A stretch of DNA of 7,355 nucleotides from CBDVAK01 sp965371945. GTDB lineage: Bacteria > Pseudomonadota > Gammaproteobacteria > Competibacterales > JAHEDQ01. The notes beneath the pieces were generated by a model. That model had not been told where the DNA came from and searched no databases. It worked only from the letters and a program-made list of their open reading frames with translations. Below are positions 1 through 4,942 of the stretch, piece after piece. Within the stretch, counting starts at the first letter, position 1, and the number at the start of each line of letters is the position of its first letter. The translations under genes were made by a program, and so were the position numbers. The stretch covers positions 1 to 7,355 of the forward strand of contig CBDVAK010000170.1 in the NCBI GenBank assembly GCA_965371945.1. The letters are read 5' to 3'.

Positions 1-578
1 GCGCACAGCGCTTCGGCGGTCATCGCCGCCTGGCTCATGGCGAGAAAATTGTTGACCAGCTTCACCTTATGGCCGGCACCGGGGCCGCCGACATGGAAGA
101 TGTTCTCGCAAAACGCTGCCAGGACCGGCTTGACCTCGGCGAACACATCGTCTTCCGCTCCCACCATGGTGTTCAACCGGCCCTGCTCGGCTTCCACCGG
201 GGTGCGCGCCAGCGGCGCGTCGACCAGGGTGATGCCCTTCTCTTTGAGGTCCGCGGCGATGCGGTCAGTGGACGTTGGCTCTGCGGTGGAGCAATCGATC
301 ACAATCGCACCGGCACTGCAGCCGGCAATCACACCATCGCCGCCGTACACGCACTGCTCCACCTGCGGGGACCCGGTAACACAGAGAATGACGACCTCGG
401 AAGCCTCGGCGACGGCTCGCGGAGTAGCGGCCTCGTGCGCACCCTTTTGCAGCAGATCTTCCAGCGGCACGCGATTGCGATGAGCCATTGCGGTGACGAA
501 AAAACCCTTCTCCAACAGGTTCTTGGCCATGCCATGACCCATCATCCCAACTCCGATGAACCCAATTTTTTTGCTCAT
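1..578 (-). CDS. NAD(P)-dependent beta-hydroxyacid dehydrogenase (3-hydroxyisobutyrate dehydrogenase / YihU / GlxR superfamily), C-terminus off the left edge
   Basis: Members of this family oxidise small beta-hydroxyacids or reduce the matching semialdehydes (3-hydroxyisobutyrate, tartronate semialdehyde, sulfolactaldehyde) with NAD(P) in the cytoplasm. The visible 192 residues begin at the ATG complementing 576-578, preceded by an AAGG/GAAG Shine-Dalgarno-like stretch. The N-terminus has the Rossmann dinucleotide motif GFIGVGMMG (residues 6-14). Residues 95-98 (DCST) form the substrate-binding signature. A DAPLARTP segment (120-127) replaces the commoner DAPVSGG and is closer to the DVPVGRT of sulfolactaldehyde reductase YihU. 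GPGAGHKVKLVNN (165-177) supplies the expected catalytic Lys173 and Asn177. The family is usually about 290 residues long, so roughly 100 all-helical C-terminal residues are missing because the window ends, not because the gene is broken. The substrate cannot be told from this half. The superfamily is certain; the exact activity is not. Confidence 0.93.
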   Translation of the reverse strand, partial: MSKKIGFIGVGMMGHGMAKNLLEKGFFVTAMAHRNRVPLEDLLQKGAHEAATPRAVAEASEVVILCVTGSPQVEQCVYGGDGVIAGCSAGAIVIDCSTAEPTSTDRIAADLKEKGITLVDAPLARTPVEAEQGRLNTMVGAEDDVFAEVKPVLAAFCENIFHVGGPGAGHKVKLVNNFLAMSQAAMTAEALC

Positions 579-617
579 GTTCTTCTACCTTGGCAAGTTT
601 TTGTTTGTAAATTTATA

Positions 618-637
618 TTCTGGAGAACATACCAGAA
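618..637 (-). promoter_or_regulatory. Inverted repeat, candidate operator of the dehydrogenase gene
   Basis: TTCTGG and CCAGAA form a perfect 6-bp inverted repeat with an 8-base spacer, 39 bases upstream of the dehydrogenase start. It abuts an AT-rich stretch (597-617) that reads TATAAAT on the minus strand (617-611), a good -10 candidate. No convincing -35 lies at the right distance, which would suit an activated or otherwise regulated promoter. Two-fold symmetric sites of this size are typical of dimeric regulators such as GntR or LysR types. The regulator is not in the window, so the role is inferred from position and symmetry. Confidence 0.4.
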
Positions 638-763
638 GGCTTTGCGGTGGGCCGAAGCATGTTCCAGACCGCGGCTGAGGGATGGTTCTCCGGTGCCATC
701 GTCGACAGCGAGGTGATCGAGCAGGTGGGGCGCAACTACTTGCAACTCGTGCAGTTGTGGGCG

Positions 764-793
764 CAGCGGTGCTGTTGAATCCATGCACCGTTG
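764..793. repeat. Imperfect inverted repeat downstream of the toxin gene
   Basis: The arms at 764-772 and 785-793 pair with one mismatch or wobble around a 12-base loop; the inner six pairs (CGGTGC with GCACCG) are perfect. The structure begins 12 bases beyond the toxin stop codon, where a transcript end would be expected. No run of T follows on either strand, so it does not meet the usual rule for an intrinsic terminator. It may simply be a chance hairpin. Confidence 0.3.
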
Positions 794-804
794 TACCGAA
801 GGCA

Positions 805-1134
805 TCACGCCAGCCCGATCACAACAGCGAGCAGTCGATTCAACTCGAGAATCTCCCTGTCAGTCAATTGTCCCATCGCTCCACGAATTCTGTCCTCGCG
901 TACGGTCAGGATCTTGTCTACCATGATCTGTGATCGCTTGCGCAAGCCGTTGCTTGCTGATGGTTCGAGCGTCAACCGCAGCAATGGCGCGTCCCGCAGA
1001 GTGCTGGTGATCAACGCGAGCACAAAACTCTCTGGTCCCGCTTGATTGATTGTGTCGGCCTGAATGATCACCGCAGGTCGTGGCTTGCCGAAGTCGCCGG
1101 GCGCCGCGACTGTGACCACGCGGCCCCGCCTCAT
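805..1134 (-). CDS. mazF: MazF/PemK-family type II toxin (endoribonuclease)
   Basis: This 109-residue protein is the toxin of a two-gene toxin-antitoxin operon. MazF/PemK toxins are small SH3-like-barrel ribonucleases that cut mRNA at short sequences when their antitoxin is degraded. The protein opens MRRGRVVTVA, followed by the conserved KPRPAVIIQ strand (17-25), whose Arg19 matches the catalytic Arg of the family. ITST (42-45) supplies the Ser/Thr that occupies the place of the catalytic Thr. The C-terminal segment with MVDKILTV and the final helix (ILELNRLLAVVIG) are also typical. Length is normal and no disruption is seen. The ATG at 1134 overlaps the antitoxin stop in an ATGA junction and is preceded by GAGG, so the two are translationally coupled. 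The family call is secure; the cleavage sequence cannot be predicted. Confidence 0.93.
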   Translation of the reverse strand: MRRGRVVTVAAPGDFGKPRPAVIIQADTINQAGPESFVLALITSTLRDAPLLRLTLEPSASNGLRKRSQIMVDKILTVREDRIRGAMGQLTDREILELNRLLAVVIGLA

Positions 1135-1340
1135 GAATCCTCTTGCCAGTCTGTCGTGGCTTCGATAAAGGCCAGTGCATCCAGATCTTCCGGCGAGTCC
1201 CGAATCAACAAAACCTGCCGGCGCATTTCAACCGTGAATTCGGGGCGGCTCGTATCGGGCACCCAAAGCCGAAGTTCTTTCATACCCTGAGCACTGCGCC
1301 GAGCGCGAAATCTTTGAAACTTGCTCCCTGGTTCCGGCAT
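1131..1340 (-). CDS. mazE: MazE-family antitoxin (DUF3018 type)
   Basis: This 69-residue protein precedes and overlaps the toxin by four bases, the usual antitoxin-first order. An N-terminal basic stretch (KFQRFRARR, 7-15) is followed by a Gly-x-Lys/Arg turn and LRLWVPDTSRPEF (23-35). The last closely resembles the WVPDTRRPGF signature of DUF3018 / antitoxin MazE family proteins. The acidic C-terminal third (EDLDALAFIEATTDWQED) is suited to binding the basic toxin. The ATG at 1340 was chosen because GGAG lies five bases before it. An in-frame GTG at 1370 would add ten residues but lies inside the palindromic operator, so it is less likely. The antitoxin probably binds DNA through its N-terminus and represses its own operon; this is known for the family and is inferred here from the palindrome upstream. 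Confidence 0.88.
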   Translation of the reverse strand: MPEPGSKFQRFRARRSAQGMKELRLWVPDTSRPEFTVEMRRQVLLIRDSPEDLDALAFIEATTDWQEDS

Positions 1341-1352
1341 GACAACTCCATC

Positions 1353-1370
1353 GTGGTTGCGCGCAACCAC
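1353..1370 (-). promoter_or_regulatory. Perfect 18-bp palindrome, likely autoregulatory operator of the toxin-antitoxin operon
   Basis: GTGGTTGCGCGCAACCAC is exactly its own reverse complement. It ends 12 bases before the antitoxin start and directly abuts the proposed -10 element at 1371-1376, so it would cover the transcription start. Binding there would block RNA polymerase, the classic arrangement for repression by an antitoxin or toxin-antitoxin complex. The half-site GCGCGCAACCA occurs again upstream (1392-1402). Confidence 0.65.
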
Positions 1371-1399
1371 AAACTATCACTCGCATGAGTAGCGCGCAA
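1371..1399 (-). promoter_or_regulatory. Candidate sigma-70 promoter of the toxin-antitoxin operon
   Basis: On the minus strand, TTGCGC (1399-1394) and TAGTTT (1376-1371) are separated by exactly 17 bases, each matching consensus in part. The predicted start falls near 1364, inside the palindrome. The -35 hexamer lies within the second GCGCGCAACCA copy, so both promoter elements touch likely operator half-sites. The call rests on spacing and position only. Confidence 0.45.
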
Positions 1400-1402
1400 C
1401 CA
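1392..1402 (-). repeat. Second copy of the operator half-site (direct repeat of 1359-1369)
   Basis: GCGCGCAACCA at 1392-1402 is identical to 1359-1369 within the palindrome and lies exactly 33 bases away, about three turns of the helix. Two binding sites on the same face of the DNA would allow cooperative binding by an antitoxin-toxin complex. It also covers the proposed -35 element. Confidence 0.5.
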
Positions 1403-1594
1403 GTTGGGTGACGGCGTCGAAAGACCGTGCCAATTTGTCGGTGGTGCTCGAGACCCGCACTTATTGGGTGAATGGCGCGGGATACCGTGATATACCCTGC
1501 CTCTTTCCATTCGGCTGCGCCGCTCGGTAAACTACGATATCCGTAGGCGCGTCTTTCAGACAGCCTCCGAGGCGAAGGACCATCTCGCGCTACC
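1403..1594. other. Intergenic region before the truncated gene copy
   Basis: No supported gene lies here. The plus strand has no frame of gene-like composition. The long minus-strand frame crossing it (1228-1635) runs antisense through the antitoxin operator and has an atypical residue mix. A small hairpin, CTACG / CGTAG around five bases, sits at 1532-1546. The bases just before 1595 do not resemble those before the full-length copy at 4440, so the homology starts at the start codon. Confidence 0.5.
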
Positions 1595-1782
1595 GTGACC
1601 AAGTTGATTACTCTGGGGGTCGAGCTTGCCGGCATTTATCGGCCGTACACACGTATCCACAGTACGGTTTTCGGCAAGGCCTCCTATCGTCTGATTCTGG
1701 ACGCGGTAACAGGCCCAAGTGGCGCCACCTACCGCAGGGCGGTTCGGGACTTGAATGTTGTGGAGCGCGAACTCAGAATCAA
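1595..1782 (+). pseudogene. Truncated copy of the unknown gene found at 4440-4904
   Basis: From the GTG at 1595 the frame encodes a stretch that aligns without gaps to the start of the protein at 4440. It shares 46 of the first 60 residues, including ITLGVELAGI, FGKASYRLILDAVTG and the VV-x-x-E segment. Many base differences are silent third-position changes (acc/acg, att/atc, ggg/gga, gcc/gcg), so the two copies diverged while both were under protein-level selection. Similarity ends near 1770-1780. The frame then continues antisense into gntK and stops at 1838-1840, so about 95 C-terminal residues are missing. The nearest purine-rich stretch (AAGGA) is 15 bases before the GTG, which is too far for good initiation. 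It is best read as a gene remnant, although an 81-residue hybrid product is formally possible. Confidence 0.8.
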
Positions 1783-2274
1783 CTATTCCTTCAACCCAAG
1801 CTGGTTGACAATCTGCTCGACAATAGCCGCTGGCGTTTGATCGATGCTGACGGCCAGTCCGTTCAGGCAAGGCTCCAGATCGGCGAACTGGCTGCGCAAT
1901 AGCCCGGCTGGCATGAAATGTCCGGTGCGTTGTCTGAGGCGGGAGAGGATCAACTCATAGTCGCCCTGCAGATGAACGAAACGTACATTGACCGGATCCG
2001 GGTCGAGCCGCTGGCGATAGCTTTGCTTCAATGCAGAGCAGGCAAGCACAGCGGATTCGCGCCGGTTGATACGCTGGCGCAACTCTTCAGCAAGGTGGTC
2101 CAGCCAGGGCCGGCGATCCGCATCATCCAACGGTGTGCCGCTGGCCATTTTGGCGACGTTCTGCGGTGTATGGAAATCATCGGCGTCCAGATACGGCCAC
2201 CCCAGCTGCGCGGCGAGTAACTTGCCAATGGTGCTCTTGCCGTTGCCGGAGACACCCATCAGTACGATGATCAT
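1783..2274 (-). CDS. gntK: Gluconokinase (ATP:D-gluconate 6-phosphotransferase)
   Basis: GntK phosphorylates D-gluconate with ATP to 6-phosphogluconate, which enters the Entner-Doudoroff or pentose phosphate pathway in the cytoplasm. The 163-residue product has the normal length of the family. The Walker A loop is GVSGNGKST (7-15) with Lys13. It is followed by DADDFH (30-35), TPLDDADRRPWL (47-58), CSALKQSYRQRL (79-90) and HFMPAGLLRSQFADLE (119-134), all hallmark GntK segments. The ATG at 2274 was chosen because the P-loop starts six residues later; the open frame extends upstream to 2448 but gives a meaningless N-terminus. The ribosome site is weak. The gene stands alone, divergent from recQ and convergent with the truncated gene at 1595. 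Its stop codon (1785-1783) lies at the point where that gene's homology ends. No gluconate transporter or GntR repressor is in view. Confidence 0.96.
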   Translation of the reverse strand: MIIVLMGVSGNGKSTIGKLLAAQLGWPYLDADDFHTPQNVAKMASGTPLDDADRRPWLDHLAEELRQRINRRESAVLACSALKQSYRQRLDPDPVNVRFVHLQGDYELILSRLRQRTGHFMPAGLLRSQFADLEPCLNGLAVSIDQTPAAIVEQIVNQLGLKE

Positions 2275-2474
2275 GGTGTACGCTTGGTACCGCAAATCAG
2301 GATGTCGCGCAATCTCTACCTGCCATGGCATCGCGGCAGCGTGCTGGCCTCGTATCTCATGCTGGCAGGCGTGAGCCGGACGCGCTCTGTTATTCTGATC
2401 CCGAATCTCGACAGCGAAATGTCTGGCCCATCTTCGCCCTGGGATCAAGACCCCAAACCCACCGGAACCAATTG
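2275..2474. promoter_or_regulatory. Divergent promoter region between gntK and recQ
   Basis: These 200 bases must carry the promoters of both divergent genes. For recQ, an extended -10-like TGTTATTCT lies at 2388-2396, about 80 bases before its start, without a good -35. For gntK no convincing sigma-70 element was seen. A perfect 10-bp palindrome, TGCCATGGCA (2321-2330), lies about 47 bases upstream of gntK and could be part of an operator. No LexA box (CTGT-N8-ACAG) was found before recQ. Both neighbouring frames extend into this region without stops, but their extra residues do not resemble either family. Confidence 0.35.
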
Positions 2475-4400
2475 ATGCCTGATCTTTGTCTGCAACTCAA
2501 AGAGCGATTCGGATTCGACCAGTTTCGCGAGGGACAGGAAGCGGTGATTTCACGATTGATGGCCGACCGATCGGTGCTGGCCATTTTTCCCACCGGTGGC
2601 GGAAAAAGTCTTTGCTATCAGCTTCCCGCGTTGCTGCTCGACGGCCTGACAGTGGTGATCTCGCCGCTGATCGCACTGATGAAAGACCAGTTGGACTTCC
2701 TCGTCAGCAAGGGCGCGCCCGCTGCGCGGCTGGATTCCACCTTGACCAGGGAAGAGAACCGCAAACTGTTCGATGATTTATACGCCGGCAAGTTGAAGCT
2801 GCTGTACATCTCACCTGAACGACTGGGCAACGAACGTTTCCTTCGAGCGCTGGGTCGACAGCGCATATCTCTGCTGGCGATCGATGAGGCGCATTGCATC
2901 AGTGAATGGGGGCATAATTTTCGGCCGGACTATCTGAAGATCGCGCAATTGGCGAAGGATCTGAAAGTCGAGCGCACCCTGGCATTGACCGCCACCGCGA
3001 CACCCGCGGTGGCGAACGATGTGCGTGCCGCATTCGATATCGCCGCGGAAGACCAGGTGCACACAGGGTTCTATCGCCCCAACCTGGAATTGAGCGTCGT
3101 GCCCGTCACGGGCGCAAATCGAAATGAAACCCTGCTTTCGCAAATTCGAAAACGCCCGCCCGGATCGACCATCGTCTACGTGACTCTGCAACACACCGCT
3201 GAAGAAGTGGCGGCCTACCTGTCATCCAACGGGTTCCCGGCGAGCGCCTATCATGCAGGCTTGAAAAGCGTCGACCGTACAGCAATCCAGGACGCCTTCA
3301 TGCAGTCTTCCGATGCAGTGATCGTCGCGACGATCGCCTTTGGCATGGGCATCGACAAATCAAACATCCGCTATGTCTACCACTACAATCTGCCCAAGGG
3401 TCTGGAGAGCTATTCGCAGGAAATCGGGCGCGCGGGTCGGGACGGCGAACCCGCGGTCTGTGAGATGCTGGCCTCGGCAGACGACGTCATCACACTGGAA
3501 AACTTCAGCTATGGCGACACACCGGAGCCCGGGACGGTCGACGATTTTACACGGCACATTCTTGCAGCCGGCGAGACCTTCGATGTATCGGAATACGAAC
3601 TGTCCGGCCGTTTTGATATTCGCCCTCTGGTGGTAAAGACCCTCCTGACCTATCTCGAACTGGAAGGCTGTCTCGCATCCACCGGCCCGTTCTACAGCGA
3701 GTACAAATTCCAGCCACAGTGTTCCTCAGCCGAAATCTTTGCCCGTGTCAACGGAGAGAGAGAGGAGTTTCTGCGCAGCGTGTTTCGACATGCGATCAAG
3801 GGCCGCATCTGGCTGACACTCGACACCACAGAGATCAGCCGGAAGATCAACCAACCGCGTGAGCGTATCGTCGCCGCGCTGACCTATCTGGAGGAAAAGG
3901 GAGACCTGATCCTGCAAGTATCCGGCGTTCGCCAGGGCTATCGTCGGCTACGTATCCCGACGGATATGAGTGCGTTCGTCGCTTTGCTCAACGAACGCTT
4001 TCAAAAACGCGAGTCCAATGACATCAAGCGCATCGAACGGGTTTTGGAATTCGCACAACATGAGGGCTGCCTCACCCAGCATCTGCTCGGGTATTTCGGC
4101 GAGCAGCGGGGGGCATGCGGGCATTGTTGCCGTTGCCAGGGCGTGCAACCCGTTGATCTCGGCACGGCGGATCGACCCGCTTTTAGCGAAAAGGATGAAA
4201 CTCGCACTCGTGAGCTGATATCGCTTGGGCACGAGTCCATCAGATCACCGAGACAGCTCACACGATTTCTCTGCGGCATTACATCCCCCGCGACCACTCG
4301 CGCCAAACTTCGTCAGTCGAACAACATGTTCGGCGCCTATCGCTCATCACCGTTCAAAGCGACTCTGGATTTCGTGGAGAGGTTGTGGGAACGTCAGTAG
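2475..4400 (+). CDS. recQ: RecQ-family ATP-dependent 3'-5' DNA helicase, zinc module C-terminal, no HRDC
   Basis: RecQ helicases unwind DNA 3' to 5' in recombination and replication-fork repair. The 641-residue product has the full superfamily 2 core: motif 0 GFDQFREGQ (13-21), Walker A TGGGKS (40-45, Lys44), DEAH (137-140), the RecQ aromatic-rich loop SEWGHNFRPDY (143-153), TATAT, ATIAFGMGIDKSNIRYV, and motif VI SYSQEIGRAGRDG (312-324). In E. coli RecQ the zinc cysteines follow motif VI after about 50 residues. Here about 200 residues with winged-helix character intervene, including LDTTEISRKINQPRERIVAAL. The four-Cys site then appears as Cys532, Cys548, Cys551 and Cys554 (C-x15-C-x2-C-x2-C). 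An 87-residue tail with RSPRQLTRFLCGI follows, and no HRDC domain is evident. A similar long-linker order is, from memory, found in some other bacterial RecQ proteins. The ATG at 2475 was chosen because the core begins ten residues later; GGAA precedes it. Confidence 0.95.
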   Translation: MPDLCLQLKERFGFDQFREGQEAVISRLMADRSVLAIFPTGGGKSLCYQLPALLLDGLTVVISPLIALMKDQLDFLVSKGAPAARLDSTLTREENRKLFDDLYAGKLKLLYISPERLGNERFLRALGRQRISLLAIDEAHCISEWGHNFRPDYLKIAQLAKDLKVERTLALTATATPAVANDVRAAFDIAAEDQVHTGFYRPNLELSVVPVTGANRNETLLSQIRKRPPGSTIVYVTLQHTAEEVAAYLSSNGFPASAYHAGLKSVDRTAIQDAFMQSSDAVIVATIAFGMGIDKSNIRYVYHYNLPKGLESYSQEIGRAGRDGEPAVCEMLASADDVITLENFSYGDTPEPGTVDDFTRHILAAGETFDVSEYELSGRFDIRPLVVKTLLTYLELEGCLASTGPFYSEYKFQPQCSSAEIFARVNGEREEFLRSVFRHAIKGRIWLTLDTTEISRKINQPRERIVAALTYLEEKGDLILQVSGVRQGYRRLRIPTDMSAFVALLNERFQKRESNDIKRIERVLEFAQHEGCLTQHLLGYFGEQRGACGHCCRCQGVQPVDLGTADRPAFSEKDETRTRELISLGHESIRSPRQLTRFLCGITSPATTRAKLRQSNNMFGAYRSSPFKATLDFVERLWERQ

Positions 4401-4439
4401 GTTCCGCGATCACTGGTGAGTTTGCTGCGGGGATTGAAC

Positions 4440-4619
4440 GTGACGAAGTTGATCACTCTGGGAGTCGAGCTTGCGGGCATCCATCGGCCGTATGCACGTA
4501 TCCACAGCTCGATTTTCGGCAAAGCATCCTATCGTCTGATCCTGGACGCGGTGACAGGCAGGCAGGGCACCACCTACCGAAAGGCGGTTCAGGCCTTGAG
4601 TGTAGTGGACAGCGAGATT
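4440..4619 (+). repeat. Direct repeat, second copy of 1595-1774
   Basis: This 180-base segment aligns without gaps to 1595-1774 at a constant offset of 2845 bases. The two differ mainly at third codon positions. They bracket gntK and recQ in direct orientation. The flanks are unrelated: upstream homology stops at the start codon, and downstream it stops where the first copy meets gntK. This is duplicated coding sequence, not an insertion-sequence end, as no terminal inverted repeat or target-site duplication was seen. Confidence 0.8.
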
Positions 4620-4904
4620 GATGGTCTGATGGCGGAAATCTCGGCTGTCAGTGAAGCGGACTGCCCGACTCGAGGCGGAGTTTATCTGCGGGACACGCTG
4701 GGCGAGTATGGCTCAACGCTTCGTGAGACCATCAGGGAACTGCGACAGATTTGCGAGAACCTGGCCGACGACGAACCCGACTATCGTCAGGTTGTCGGTG
4801 GTGAATTCTCCCGTTTCAGCCAGGACAAGGTCAAATACGATGACCGCAAGACTCAGCTGGAGCGACTGGGTACCAGACTGAACAAGTTGTTCTCCACCTA
4901 TTAG
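4440..4904 (+). CDS. Uncharacterised protein, full-length member of a gene duplicated in this window
   Basis: I do not recognise a family for this 154-residue protein. The first 60 residues (ITLGVELAGIHRPYARIHS, FGKASYRLILDAVTG) are the part shared with the truncated copy at 1595, which shows that this is a real protein-coding gene. The remainder is charged and probably mostly helical: DTLGEYGSTLRETIRELRQICENL (85-108) and the region from about 128 to the end, rich in Lys, Asp, Arg and Leu. There is no signal peptide and no transmembrane segment, so it is probably cytoplasmic. The GTG at 4440 was chosen because GGGGA lies about six bases before it and the homology with the other copy begins exactly there. 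A GTG at 4416 would add eight residues. It starts 39 bases after the recQ stop and may share its transcript, but that alone does not imply a helicase partner. Confidence 0.8.
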   Translation: MTKLITLGVELAGIHRPYARIHSSIFGKASYRLILDAVTGRQGTTYRKAVQALSVVDSEIDGLMAEISAVSEADCPTRGGVYLRDTLGEYGSTLRETIRELRQICENLADDEPDYRQVVGGEFSRFSQDKVKYDDRKTQLERLGTRLNKLFSTY

Positions 4905-4942
4905 CCCGAAGGTCCCACCAACTGCCCGTGTCCTCCTCAACC

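Larger units (their letters stand above)
579..804. other. Intergenic region between the dehydrogenase and toxin genes
   Basis: This 226-base stretch holds the promoter-like region of the dehydrogenase (about 597-640) and the weak inverted repeat at 764-793. The rest shows no recognised gene. A short plus-strand frame, ATG at 659 to TGA at 776-778 (39 residues), has a gene-like amphipathic composition. It has only a weak ribosome site and no family I recognise, so it is not called as a gene. Minus-strand frames here are arginine- and histidine-rich and look like chance frames. Confidence 0.5.

Noticed and set aside
69..716. Long plus-strand frame of 215 residues
   Set aside because: It is antisense to the dehydrogenase, whose minus-strand frame contains all the family motifs.
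860..1180. Second minus-strand frame of 106 residues inside the toxin gene
   Set aside because: It is a shifted-frame shadow of the toxin, rich in His, Arg and Gln with no recognisable motif.
1228..1635. Minus-strand frame of 135 residues across the toxin-antitoxin promoter
   Set aside because: It overlaps the antitoxin gene in another frame and its operator, has a Cys/Arg/Pro-rich random-looking composition and matches no family.
2300..2330. Possible sigma-54 promoter for gntK (TGGCAGG ... TTGCG on the minus strand)
   Set aside because: The GG and GC elements are 12 bases apart instead of the required 10.
2386..2401. Possible LexA/SOS box before recQ (CTGTTATTCTGATCCC)
   Set aside because: The right half does not contain ACAG, so the symmetric consensus is not met.
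1595..4904. Composite transposon bounded by the two gene copies
   Set aside because: The repeats are coding sequence without terminal inverted repeats, transposase or target-site duplications, and the flanks of the two copies do not match.
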